From the NCBI RefSeq assembly GCF_003002815.1, contig NZ_PVTF01000001.1, forward strand, positions 744,001 through 808,000: a stretch of DNA of 64,000 bases. The letters run 5' to 3'. Origin of the DNA: Umezawaea tangerina. Its GTDB lineage: Bacteria > Actinomycetota > Actinomycetes > Mycobacteriales > Pseudonocardiaceae. The notes below the pieces were generated by a model. That model saw only the letters and a program-made list of their open reading frames with translations. It was not told the origin of the DNA and searched no databases. How positions within the stretch are numbered: the stretch's first letter is position 1; every line of letters begins with the position of its first letter. Positions 27,121 to 35,040 of the stretch are shown one piece after another. The translations under genes were made by a program, and so were the position numbers.

Positions 27121-27881
27121 GGGCCGGGCCGCCAGTCGGAGCCGTCACCGTCCCCGACGCTCGCGTCGGCCATGTCGGCGGTCAGCGGTTCCGCCCAGGT
27201 CCTGCCGAGGTCGTGGATCCGCTGCTGGAGCTGCGTCTGCTCGGACTTCACGGTGTTCACGTGGGCCCGCATGGCGGGGATCGCGGCGCCCAGCAGGGCC
27301 AGCGAGACGCCGATCGCCGTGGCCACGGCGGCGGTCGCGGGTGCCGCGCCCACGACCGTCATCGCACCCGCCAGCGCCGCCACCGCGGCGACCGCGAACC
27401 CGGCGAGCGCGAAGGCCATCGCCATCTTGAACGCCTCGACGGCGTTCGCGAGGGTGTTCAGCGACGAGCGCATCTGGTTCGCGATGTCGCTGACGGCGTT
27501 GAGCCCGGCCACCTGGGGCGGCACCGACAGCTGGTAGGCGCGGGCGGCGCGACCGGTCCACTCGACCGGCGACCGGAAGCGCTCGGGTGCGATGTCGTCG
27601 GCGATGCGCTTGGTGGCGTCGCCGACCCGCGCGACCCAGTCCAGTCCGACCTCGCGCAGCCGGTCCTCGTCGCCGCACTCGTCGTGGAGCTTCCCGCACA
27701 GGCCCAGCAGCTCGTCCACGCCCAGCGCGACCGCTTGCAGGGACCGGGTGACGGGGGCGACGAGGTGCTCCAGCGGTTCCGGGACGCAGGACAGGACGGT
27801 GTCGACCTGCTGGACGAACTCCCTGGCGGTGGCCCCGGCTTCGCGCGACTGGCGGTGGATCTCGTCGTCGAGGGCGCTCAT
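27117..27881 (-). CDS. WXG-like protein with central hydrophobic pair, probable ESX-associated
   Basis: 254 residues, mostly helical. Residues 108-116 read WTGRAARAY, matching the W-x-G...A-x-x-Y pattern of WXG100/LXG-type type VII secretion substrates. Two adjacent hydrophobic segments (about 153-177 and 181-201) follow, then a helical tail (TQLQQRIHDLGRTW). Co-translated with a small YxxxD protein upstream and a membrane protein downstream. It may be a secreted or membrane-inserting effector-type protein, but no toxin domain is visible. Start at ATG 27881 from its overlap with the upstream stop. Confidence 0.8.
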   Translation of the reverse strand: MSALDDEIHRQSREAGATAREFVQQVDTVLSCVPEPLEHLVAPVTRSLQAVALGVDELLGLCGKLHDECGDEDRLREVGLDWVARVGDATKRIADDIAPERFRSPVEWTGRAARAYQLSVPPQVAGLNAVSDIANQMRSSLNTLANAVEAFKMAMAFALAGFAVAAVAALAGAMTVVGAAPATAAVATAIGVSLALLGAAIPAMRAHVNTVKSEQTQLQQRIHDLGRTWAEPLTADMADASVGDGDGSDWRPGP

Positions 27882-28189
27882 CGGCCGATCTTCTTCATGG
27901 CGTGCATGCCGAGGTCGTCCTCGCGCTGGTAGGTGTCGGCCGCGGCGACGAGGCTCGCGGCCAAGTCGCGGAACCGGTTCGCGGCCTGGTCGAGCATGGT
28001 CTCGACGGCGGCGCGGGCCTGGCCGTAGGTGAGGTCGAGGCCCAGCTCGTCGGCCGTCCTGGACATCTGGGTGCCGCTGAGGACCAGGTCGGCGACCGCG
28101 GCGCGCGGCTCGTCGACCGCGTCCGCGGCCCTGACCCACTTGGCGGCGTCCGAGCGGAGTGCGTCCAGGGCGACGGAGATACCGGTCAC
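27878..28189 (-). CDS. Small helical ESX-type protein with YxxxD signal
   Basis: 103 residues from a GTG overlapping the upstream stop. Two long helices are predicted by heptad pattern; a KW pair (17-18) and a C-terminal TYQREDDLG where Tyr87-Asp91 fits the type VII export signal YxxxD/E. Proteins of this kind (EspC/WXG-like, about 100 aa) usually pair with a partner and are exported by ESX systems. No EccC/EccD/MycP genes lie nearby, so export would depend on machinery elsewhere. Confidence 0.8.
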   Translation of the reverse strand: MTGISVALDALRSDAAKWVRAADAVDEPRAAVADLVLSGTQMSRTADELGLDLTYGQARAAVETMLDQAANRFRDLAASLVAAADTYQREDDLGMHAMKKIGR

Positions 28190-28812
28190 GAGGTCAGCCC
28201 CACCCGGCGGAGGAGGGCGTCGGGGTGGTGCAGGAGCGACGTCAGCTCGGCGATGGCACCGGACTCCGGGCGGTCGACGGCGGTGCGCCTGCGGAGGGTG
28301 CGCAGGGCGTCGAGCAGCTCCGACTCCACTTCGGAGGCACGGGCAGTGTTGAGCCACGCGGGGTCGATCGTCACCTGGACGACCTGACCGGCCCGGCCCA
28401 CCGCGGTGACGTGGCCGCCCGCGCTGCGAACGGTGGGCGTCGCCGCCTCCGTCGTCCGCTTGGTGAACTCGGCGAGGTCGGCGGAGACGGCGGCGAGGAG
28501 GCGGAGGGCGTCCTCGGGGGTGATGGGGGTCTCGGTGGTGCCGGGAACGGGAGCGGCGGTGGGGGAGGGGTGCTCGGCCTGCCAGGCGAGCGCCTGGACG
28601 ACGGCCTCGTTGGTGGCCCTCGCGGCGGCGGTGGCGAGGGTCCTGGGAGCGCGCCACGGGTCGGTGAGGTGGACGCTGAGGACCTCGGCGTCGGGGGTCA
28701 CGGTCACCGTGACGGGGGCGTGGCGGCCCACCAGCGCCTCGGTGGTGCGTTGAGGAGCCGGCGCTTCGGACTCCCAGTCGTCGGCTTCCTCGAAGCCCCA
28801 CCTGTCGGACAT
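28186..28812 (-). CDS. YbaB/EbfC-like protein with N-terminal extension
   Basis: 208 residues. The middle (about 125-180) has the YbaB-like pattern, AGGHVTAVGRAGQVVQVTIDPAWLNTARASEVESELLDAL, seen in nucleoid-associated YbaB proteins and in ESX-neighbour proteins. The N-terminal half repeats a related pattern (VTVTVTPDAEVLSVHLTDPW...TLATAAARATNEAVVQAL), so it may contain two YbaB-like modules. First gene of the four-gene ESX-type cassette; the equivalent position in the 42.2 kb cassette is also a YbaB-like gene. A strongly G-rich region precedes it. Confidence 0.78.
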   Translation of the reverse strand: MSDRWGFEEADDWESEAPAPQRTTEALVGRHAPVTVTVTPDAEVLSVHLTDPWRAPRTLATAAARATNEAVVQALAWQAEHPSPTAAPVPGTTETPITPEDALRLLAAVSADLAEFTKRTTEAATPTVRSAGGHVTAVGRAGQVVQVTIDPAWLNTARASEVESELLDALRTLRRRTAVDRPESGAIAELTSLLHHPDALLRRVGLTS

Positions 28813-28852
28813 GCATCCCCGATTTCCGTTGAGTTCGGGAGGGGAATGTAGC

Positions 28853-28950
28853 GGGAGGGGAAGGGGGAATCGGGGGGTTGGGGAATTGCGGTGGGGGCAA
28901 GTACCCGATTGGGTTGGGGGTGTCACTCGTTGGGGGGTGGGGGTTAAGGG
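28853..28950 (+). other. G-rich tract with G-quadruplex potential
   Basis: Upstream of the ESX-type cassette, the + strand has repeated runs of three to six G, densest at 28853-28883 (GGG, GGGG, GGGGG, GGGGGG, GGGG separated by 1-4 bases) and continuing to 28950. The G-rich strand is the non-coding partner of the - strand operon leader. Gene-free stretch 28813-29410 contains this tract followed by repeat copy 3. Confidence 0.65.
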
Positions 28951-28981
28951 CAACATGCCTGCACCCCGCTCGCCGAGTGTT

Positions 28982-29390
28982 CTATGCCCGCTCAAGCTTG
29001 TCAAGACGATGAAGCTATCTTGACAAGCTTGAGCGGGCATAGAGATGGCTTCGGATCGGGGTGCAGGGGTAAGTCTGGCTACGCCAGCATCGGGCTTCGC
29101 CCGACAGGGCATCGGCTGCGCCGACAAGGCATCCTCGCTGCGCGTCGGACAGGGCATCAGGCTGCGCCTGACAGGGCATCCGAGCTTCGCGGCGGACGGG
29201 GCATCCGGGCTTCGCCGGACAATGCATCCGGGCTTCGCCGGACAGGGCATCGGCTTCGCCGACGGGGCATCCTCGCTGCGCGTTGGACAGGGCATCCGAG
29301 CTTCGCCGGACAGGGCTTCGGCTTCGCCGACGGGGCATGCGGGCTTTGCGGCGGACAGGGTGTCCGGGCTTCGCTGGGCGGGGTGGGGCT
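28982..29390. repeat. Structured repeat element, copy 3 (longest array)
   Basis: Same orientation as copy 1. The long hairpin has 25-bp perfect arms (28982-29006 and 29018-29042) with an 11-base loop containing GATGAAGCT. Its arms differ from copies 1 and 2 (CTCAAGC in place of ATCTTCG), yet both sides changed together, keeping perfect pairing. A conserved linker (GGATCGGGG...AAGT) leads to an array from 29075 of about 14 short palindromes, most centred on GCTTCGC or GCTGCGC with spacers near ACAGGGCAT, ending about 20 bases from the stop of the gene at 29411. Confidence 0.9.
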
Positions 29391-29410
29391 TGGGGCCTTG
29401 GTTGGCTTGG

Positions 29411-29599
29411 TCATGGGGTGGTGCGGAGTCTTACTGACAGCCAGGCGCTGTTGTGGTCGGACTGTGCGCTGAGGAGGAGTTTGCCGGAGTGCTTGTGGCG
29501 TACGGGGATGGCGCAGGGGTCGCCGGACAGGAGGGCGCCGGCCAGGACGCCCGCTGATTCGTGGTCGAGCTCCAGGATGAGGTCCTGTGGCGAAGTCAT
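29411..29599 (-). CDS. Small hypothetical protein, 62 aa
   Basis: Starts MTSPQDLILELDHESAGVLA and ends SVRLRTTP. The pattern of alternating hydrophobic residues suggests a small beta-rich domain (AGVLAGALLSG, KLLLSAQSDHNSAWLSVRL). No signal peptide, no membrane helix, no recognised family. ATG 29599 is preferred; a TTG at 29617 would add six residues. Its stop lies right beside the short-hairpin array of repeat copy 3, which may form its transcript end. Divergent from the amino-acid permease gene. Confidence 0.55.
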   Translation of the reverse strand: MTSPQDLILELDHESAGVLAGALLSGDPCAIPVRHKHSGKLLLSAQSDHNSAWLSVRLRTTP

Positions 29600-29779
29600 C
29601 CTTCGACCGTAGGGCAAGACCGCTGGTCAAAGAGGTCGTGCAGGTCGTTCGACCGGGTGGGATCCGTTTCTCGCCGGTGCTTCGGTGGTGCGTAAAAAGG
29701 ACTAATCAACCTTAAGGCTTGCCCAATCCGTGGCTTGGCGGCTACCTGGGGTTGATGTGATGGGGCACACTTCCTGTGC

Positions 29780-31165
29780 ATGGCGGACGCGACGAGCGCA
29801 CCGGCGCAACCGGAACTGAACAGGGCCATCGGGCCGAAGTTGTTGCTCTTCTTCGTGATCGGGGACATCCTCGGCACCGGTATCTACGCACTCACGGGGA
29901 ACGTGGCGGGGAAGATCGGCGGGGCGTTGTGGCTGCCGTTCCTGCTGGCGTTCGTGGTGGCGTTCCTGACGGCGTTCAGCTACCTGGAGCTGGTGGGCAA
30001 GTACCCGAGGGCGGCCGGGGCGGCGCTGTACACGAACCGGGCGTTCAAGATCCAGTTCTTGACGTTCATGGTGGCGTTCGCGGTGATGAGCTCGGGCATC
30101 ACGTCGGCGGCGTCGGCGGCGCTGGCGTTCGGGAAGACGTACCTGCAGGCGGTGTTGCGGGAGTTCTTCTCGGACTCGATCGCGGTGCCCGCGACGCTCG
30201 TGGCGATCCTGTTCATCGTCGGGCTGGCGGTGGTGAACTTCCGGGGCGTGTCGGAGTCGGTCAAGGCGAACGTGGTGCTGACCTGCATCGAGCTGTCCGG
30301 GCTGCTGATCATCATCGCGATCGGCGTCTGGGCGGTCCTGCAGGGCGACGGTGACGCGAGCAGGCTGACGCAGGTCGACCCGGCGCCGGGGCAGAGCGCG
30401 ATGCTGGCGATCACGTCGGCGACGGCGCTGGCGTTCTTCGCGATGGTGGGCTTCGAGGACTCGGTGAACATGGCCGAGGAGTGCCGGGAGCCGGTGCGGA
30501 TCTTCCCGAGGGCGATGCTGCTCGGCATGGGGGTCGCGGCGGTGATCTACGTGCTGGTGGCGGTCACGTCGTCGCTGCTGATCCCGGCCGACGAGCTGGC
30601 GAAGTCCGGCAGCGGGGCGCTGCTGAAGGTGGTGACGGTCGGGGCGCCGGGGTTCCCGCTCTGGCTGTTCTCGTTGATCGGGCTGTTCGCGGTCATCAAC
30701 TCGGCGCTGATCAACATGCTGATGGCGAGCCGCCTGCTGTACGGCATGTCGAACGAGAAGATCATCCCGCAGTTCTTCGGCACCGTGCACCCCGGCCGCC
30801 GGACGCCGTGGATCTCGATCGTGTTCACCAGCGGCATCGCGGTGGTGCTGGTGTCCTTCGTGGACATCGCGGCGCTCGGCGGCACGACGTCGTTGCTGCT
30901 GCTGATCGTGTTCGCCGTCGTCAACGTGGCCGTTCTGGTGCTGCGCAAGGAGAAGGCCGACCACAAGCACTTCAGGGCGCCGACGTTCGTGCCGGTGCTG
31001 GGCGCGGTGACGTGCGCGTTCCTGGCGAGCCCGCTGTCCGGGCGGCCGTGGGCCGACTACCGGATCGCGCTTTACCTGCTGGGCGCGGGTGTGGTGCTGT
31101 GGCTCATCAACTACTTCGCGCACGGCAAGGTGGCGGAGTTCGACCCGGAGAAGCTGGCGAAGTAG
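29780..31165 (+). CDS. APC-family amino acid permease
   Basis: 461 residues, 12 membrane helices. Family features include the helix 1 motif FFVIGDILGTGIYALTGNVAGKIGG, YLELVGKYPRAAGAALYTNRAF in helix 2, and FFAMVGFEDSVNMAEECREPVRIFPRAM in helix 6-7, followed by MASRLLYGMSNEKIIPQFFGTVHPGRRTPW. Proton-coupled uptake or exchange of an amino acid or polyamine is expected; the substrate cannot be set by sequence. Single gene with its own promoter region (29600-29779), which I could not resolve. Confidence 0.93.
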   Translation: MADATSAPAQPELNRAIGPKLLLFFVIGDILGTGIYALTGNVAGKIGGALWLPFLLAFVVAFLTAFSYLELVGKYPRAAGAALYTNRAFKIQFLTFMVAFAVMSSGITSAASAALAFGKTYLQAVLREFFSDSIAVPATLVAILFIVGLAVVNFRGVSESVKANVVLTCIELSGLLIIIAIGVWAVLQGDGDASRLTQVDPAPGQSAMLAITSATALAFFAMVGFEDSVNMAEECREPVRIFPRAMLLGMGVAAVIYVLVAVTSSLLIPADELAKSGSGALLKVVTVGAPGFPLWLFSLIGLFAVINSALINMLMASRLLYGMSNEKIIPQFFGTVHPGRRTPWISIVFTSGIAVVLVSFVDIAALGGTTSLLLLIVFAVVNVAVLVLRKEKADHKHFRAPTFVPVLGAVTCAFLASPLSGRPWADYRIALYLLGAGVVLWLINYFAHGKVAEFDPEKLAK

Positions 31166-31222
31166 CCCTCGCGCCCGCGAGGTCGCCCACCGGCCGAGCA
31201 GCCTGGTCGACCGGAACGCGGA

Positions 31223-31672
31223 CTAGAGCTTCACGGCCAGCTGCGCGGACCGGAGCTCGAAGCCGGTCGACCGGTACACGGCGAGCGCCGCCGAGTTGTC
31301 GCCGAACACGTTGAGGCCCAGCTCGGTGGCGCCGTGGGCGCGCGCGTCCTGCTGGGCGAGCAGCATCGCGGCCTTGCCGAGCCCGCGTCCGCGCGCCTCC
31401 GGCACGACCTCCACGTAGTGCACCCACTCGACTCCCGCCCCGCCGCGCGCGCTCGGGCCGATCCACAGCGCCCCGACGCGCTCGGTGCCCTCGACCACGG
31501 CGTAGTACCGGTCGCCGTCCCTCGGCAGCGCCGCGAACGCGTCCTCTGCGACCCTCCTGGCCACCTCCTCGGACTCCCCGGAGGAGATCCGGGCGGCGAG
31601 GAAGACGTCGAACTGGCCCGCCATGAGCTCGGCGGACTCGTCGTCGGTCATGACGCGCAGCGAGATGGTCAT
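31223..31672 (-). CDS. GNAT-family N-acetyltransferase
   Basis: 149 residues. Acetyl-CoA-binding motif A is visible in VHYVEVVPEARGRGLGKAAMLLAQQDA (V-x-x-x-x-RGRGLG-x-A), followed by GLNVFGDNSAALAVYRSTGFE, a typical motif B. About 50 N-terminal residues (DDESAELMAGQFDVFLAARISSGESEEVARRVAED) match the extension of a common actinobacterial GNAT group. Acceptor substrate unknown. Converges with the permease gene and diverges from the aldose epimerase gene with only 33 bases between starts, so promoters overlap coding DNA or transcripts are nearly leaderless. Confidence 0.9.
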   Translation of the reverse strand: MTISLRVMTDDESAELMAGQFDVFLAARISSGESEEVARRVAEDAFAALPRDGDRYYAVVEGTERVGALWIGPSARGGAGVEWVHYVEVVPEARGRGLGKAAMLLAQQDARAHGATELGLNVFGDNSAALAVYRSTGFELRSAQLAVKL

Positions 31673-31705
31673 CTGCCCACCCTATTTCTTCACTAGGCTC
31701 GTCCC

Positions 31706-32587
31706 ATGCTGGAGATCTCCTACGGCGCGACGCGAGCCGTGATCGCGCGTACCGGTGCCGGGCTTCGATCCTTCGAGGTCGACGGGGTGCCGTACGTCGA
31801 GACCTACGACGACGAACCGCCGATGGGCACCGGGTCGGTGCTCGTCCCGTGGCCGAACCGGACCGCGGGCGGCACCTGGGTGCTGGACGGCGAGAAGCAG
31901 GTCCTGGAGGTCACGGAGCCCGCTCGCGGGAACGCGATCCACGGGCTGGTGCGGCACGTGGACTGGGACGTCGTCGAGCACACCGGGTCGCTGGTGTCGC
32001 TGCGGACGACCATCGCCGCGCAGCCGGGGTGGCCGGTGCCGCTGCACGTGACGATCTCCTACGCCGTCGACGAGAACGGGCTGACCGTCGCGCACGGGGT
32101 GAGCAACGTCGGGGAGCGGTCGGTGCCGTTCGGCGTCGGCACGCACCCCTACCCGCGGGCCGGGCTCTCCGAGAACGACGACTGCACCCTCAGGCTGGCC
32201 GCGGCCACCGTGCTGCCGGTCGACGCGGACAAGATGATCCCGACCGGTCCGCCGGAGGACGTCGAGGGCACGGAGTACGACTTCCGCGAGCCCCGTCCGC
32301 TCAAGGGCGTCAAGCTGGACACCGCGTTCGGCGGCTGCGAACCGGGCCCCGACGGGCTGGTGCACCACGAGGTGCGCGGCCCCGAGCAGGCCGTGGAGCT
32401 GTGGGCGGACGCCGTGTTCAAGTGGGTCCAGGTCTACACGCCGGACGCCTTCCCCGGTCGCGGTCGCGCGGTCGCGGTCGAGCCGATGACGTGCCCGCCG
32501 GACGCCCTGAACTCCGGCGTCGACCTGATCGTGCTCGCCCCCGGCGAGTCGTGGGCGGGCCGCTGGGGAGTTCGCCCGTTGGCGTAG
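31706..32587 (+). CDS. Aldose 1-epimerase family protein
   Basis: 293 residues. Seen: VLVPWPNRTAGGTWVLDGEKQVL, the catalytic region NAIHGLVRHVDWDV (His of the NxxHG motif), FGVGTHPYPRAG (second His), and the C-terminal VEPMTCPPDALNSG with the acid residue. Interconverts anomers of aldohexoses (galactose mutarotase-like). Ends about 30 bases before the amidohydrolase gene. Slightly shorter than GalM of enteric bacteria, closer to the YihR/YeaD-like group. Substrate specificity not predictable. Confidence 0.92.
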   Translation: MLEISYGATRAVIARTGAGLRSFEVDGVPYVETYDDEPPMGTGSVLVPWPNRTAGGTWVLDGEKQVLEVTEPARGNAIHGLVRHVDWDVVEHTGSLVSLRTTIAAQPGWPVPLHVTISYAVDENGLTVAHGVSNVGERSVPFGVGTHPYPRAGLSENDDCTLRLAAATVLPVDADKMIPTGPPEDVEGTEYDFREPRPLKGVKLDTAFGGCEPGPDGLVHHEVRGPEQAVELWADAVFKWVQVYTPDAFPGRGRAVAVEPMTCPPDALNSGVDLIVLAPGESWAGRWGVRPLA

Positions 32588-32616
32588 ACCGCCCTTGACC
32601 GTTAGCGTCGCTAAGT

Positions 32617-33828
32617 ATGAACGTCGCTATCACGGGTGGATATGTCGTGCCGGTCGATGGGGATCCCATCGAGGGCGGAACGGTGCTGGTCCAGGACGGC
32701 AGGATCGTCGCCGTCGGGACCGACGTGGGGATCCCCGAGGGGGTCGAGGTCGTCGACGCGGCCGGGTCTTGGGTCCTGCCCGGCTTCGTCGAGGCCCACG
32801 GGCACATGGGTGTGCACGAGGAGGGCGAGGGCTGGGCCGGGCAGGACACCAACGAGATGACCGACCCCAACGGCGCCCGGATGCGCGCGTTGGACGCGAT
32901 CAACCCGGCCGACACCGGTTTCCGGGACGCCCTGTCCGGCGGTGTCACCACCGCTGTCGTCAAGCCCGGTTCCGGCAACCCCATCGGCGGCCGGACGGTC
33001 GCCGTGAAGATGTGGGGCCGCACCGTCGACGAGATGGTGATCCGCGAGCCGGTCAGCGTGAAGAGCGCCCTCGGCGAGAACCCCAAGCGCGTCTACGGCG
33101 ACCAGAAGAAGATCCCGTCCACCCGCCAGGGCGTCGCCGCCGTCATCCGCGACGCCTTCACCAAGGCCCAGGACTACAAGGCCCGCCGCGAACACGCCTC
33201 CTCCGAGGGCAAGCCGTTCGACCGCGACAACACCCTAGAGACCCTCGTCCGCGTGCTCGACCGCGAGATCCCGTGGAGCCAGCACTGCCACCGCGCCGAC
33301 GACATCGCCACCGCCCTGCGGCTGGCCGAGGAGTTCGGCTACCGCCTCGTCGTCCACCACGGCACCGAGGGCCACAAGATCGCGGACCTGCTGGCCGAGC
33401 GCGGCGTCCCGGTCGTCATCGGGCCGCTGTTCACCACCCGCTCCAAGGTCGAGCTGCGCGAGCGGTCGCTGCGCAACCCCGGCATCCTGGAGCGCGCGGG
33501 CGTGGAGCTGGCGATCACCACCGACCACCCGGTGATCCCGATCCACTTCCTGGTGCACCAGGTGACCCTGGCCGTGAAGGAGGGGCTGGAGCGGTCGACC
33601 GCGCTGCGCACGATCACCACGAACCCGGCGAGGATCTCGGGCCTGGACGACCGGGTCGGCTCCCTCAAGCCCGGCCTCGACGGCGACGTGGTGATCTGGT
33701 CCGGCGACCCGCTCGACGTCCTCAGCCGCGCGCTGCGGGTGTTCGTGCAGGGCCGCGAGGTCTACACGTACAACCACGCCACCGGCGTCGGTGACGTGGT
33801 CGACCCGTTCTACCAGGACGTGCGCTAG
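32617..33828 (+). CDS. Metal-dependent amidohydrolase (imidazolonepropionase-like)
   Basis: 403 residues. N-terminal beta domain (MNVAITGGYVVPVDGDPIEGGTVLVQDGRIVAVG) then a TIM barrel with metal ligands in GFVEAHGHMGVHEE, a His pair in WSQHCHRADD and VVHHGTEGHK, and the barrel aspartate in TTDHPVIP. C-terminal LKPGLDGDVVIWSGDPL closes the fold. Cyclic amide or peptide-bond hydrolysis is inferred; the exact substrate is unknown. Its TAG stop shares the tetranucleotide CTAG with the stop of the convergent acyl-CoA dehydrogenase, a 4-base tail-to-tail overlap. Confidence 0.92.
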   Translation: MNVAITGGYVVPVDGDPIEGGTVLVQDGRIVAVGTDVGIPEGVEVVDAAGSWVLPGFVEAHGHMGVHEEGEGWAGQDTNEMTDPNGARMRALDAINPADTGFRDALSGGVTTAVVKPGSGNPIGGRTVAVKMWGRTVDEMVIREPVSVKSALGENPKRVYGDQKKIPSTRQGVAAVIRDAFTKAQDYKARREHASSEGKPFDRDNTLETLVRVLDREIPWSQHCHRADDIATALRLAEEFGYRLVVHHGTEGHKIADLLAERGVPVVIGPLFTTRSKVELRERSLRNPGILERAGVELAITTDHPVIPIHFLVHQVTLAVKEGLERSTALRTITTNPARISGLDDRVGSLKPGLDGDVVIWSGDPLDVLSRALRVFVQGREVYTYNHATGVGDVVDPFYQDVR

Positions 33829-34958
33829 AGCTTGCGGAGCGCGCGACCGATCACCAGGCGCTGGATCTGGTTCGTGCCCTCGAAGATCTGCAGCACCTTC
33901 GCTTCCCGCATGTACCGCTCCACCGGGAAGTCGCGGGTGTAGCCGGCTCCGCCCAGCACCTGCACGGCGTCGGTCGTCACCTTCATCGCCATGTCCGTGG
34001 CGACGAGCTTGGCGATCGACGCCTGCCGCTGGAACGGCACCCCGCGGTCGCGCCTGCGCGCCGCCTCCAGGTAGGTGGCCCGCGCCGACTCGACGCCCGC
34101 GGCCATGTCGGCGAGCAGGAACTCCAGCCCCTGGAACTCGATGATCGGCTTCCCGAACTGGGTCCGCTGCTTCGCGTAGGCCACGGCTTCGTCCAACGCC
34201 GCCTGCGCCAGCCCCACCGCGCACGCCGCGATGCCGAGCCGCCCCGAGTTCAGCGCGTCCAGCGCGATCTTCAGCCCGTCGCCCTCGGCCCCGATCAGCC
34301 GGTCCGCGGGCACCCGCGCGTCCTCGAACACCAGCTGCGCGGTGACCGATCCGGTCAGCCCCATCTTGCGCTCCGGCGCGGCGGCCGTGATCCCGGAACC
34401 GCTGGGCGCCAGGAAGCAGCTGATGTCCTTTTCGGACGTCCGCGCCATCAGGGTGTAGAAGTCGGCCACCCCGGCGTGGGTGATCCACGCCTTGGTCCCG
34501 TTGACCACGTACGAGTCGCCGTCGAGCACCGCGCGGGTCGACAGCGCGCCCGCGTCGGACCCGGCGTGCGTCTCGGACAGCGCGTACCCGCCGAGCAGGT
34601 CGCCCTCCAGCAGTTCCGGCAGCCACCGCTCGCGCTGCTCGGGCGTGCCGAACGTGGCCAGCGGGTACGCCGACATCACGTGCACGGACGTGCCGACCGC
34701 GACGGACATCCACGCCGACGCGATCTCCTCCAGCGCCTGGAGGTACACCTCGTAGGGCTGCTCGCCGCCGCCGAACTCCTCGGGGTAGGGCAGCGCCAGC
34801 AGGCCGGACTTGCCGAGCAGCCGGAAGACGTCGCGCGGGAACCGCTCGTGCTCCTCGGCCTCCGCGGCGCGCGGCTTCAGCTCGTCCCTGGCGATCTCGC
34901 GGACGAGCGCGATCAGGTCCTCGGCCTCGGTGGTGGGCAGCAGGCGTTCGGCGGGCAT
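33825..34958 (-). CDS. Acyl-CoA dehydrogenase
   Basis: 377 residues. FAD-dependent alpha,beta-desaturation of an acyl-CoA thioester. Seen: FGGGEQPYEVYLQALEEIA, YALSETHAGSDAGALSTRA (FAD/substrate loop), KAWITHAGVADFYTLMARTS, ALDALNSGRLGIAACAVGLAQAALD, YAKQRTQFGKPIIEFQ, VLGGAGYTRDFPVERYMREAKVLQIFEGTNQIQRLVIGR, where the glutamate of FEGTNQ is the catalytic base in most family members. Divergent from a TetR gene with AGTACT repeats between them, so substrate-responsive repression is likely. Chain-length specificity unknown. Confidence 0.96.
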   Translation of the reverse strand: MPAERLLPTTEAEDLIALVREIARDELKPRAAEAEEHERFPRDVFRLLGKSGLLALPYPEEFGGGEQPYEVYLQALEEIASAWMSVAVGTSVHVMSAYPLATFGTPEQRERWLPELLEGDLLGGYALSETHAGSDAGALSTRAVLDGDSYVVNGTKAWITHAGVADFYTLMARTSEKDISCFLAPSGSGITAAAPERKMGLTGSVTAQLVFEDARVPADRLIGAEGDGLKIALDALNSGRLGIAACAVGLAQAALDEAVAYAKQRTQFGKPIIEFQGLEFLLADMAAGVESARATYLEAARRRDRGVPFQRQASIAKLVATDMAMKVTTDAVQVLGGAGYTRDFPVERYMREAKVLQIFEGTNQIQRLVIGRALRKL

Positions 34959-34972
34959 CGACGACCTCCGGT

Positions 34973-35012
34973 CAGTACTGGTGCCAGTACTCTAGGACGT
35001 ACTCCAGTACTG
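34973..35012. promoter_or_regulatory. Candidate TetR operator between acyl-CoA dehydrogenase and tetR
   Basis: CAGTACTGG-TG-CCAGTACTC (34973-34992) is a nearly perfect inverted repeat, and a further CCAGTACTG follows at 35004-35012 with GTACT just before it. The three AGTACT hexamers lie 12 and 20 bases apart in the 82-base divergent region, so one regulator dimer pair could cover both promoters. Binding by the adjacent TetR protein is inferred. Confidence 0.7.
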
Positions 35013-35040
35013 CGGCCAGCCATGTGGGACAGTTCGCACC

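Noticed and set aside
29075-29390. Open frames through the hairpin array as repeat proteins (ASPDRASGLRR-like)
   Set aside because: All frames are open because of repeat periodicity; no start sites, and the pattern of change preserves palindromes rather than codons.
29702-31123. 473-codon open frame opposite the amino acid permease
   Set aside because: Arginine/histidine/glutamine-rich shadow without domains; the + strand encodes a complete 12-helix permease.
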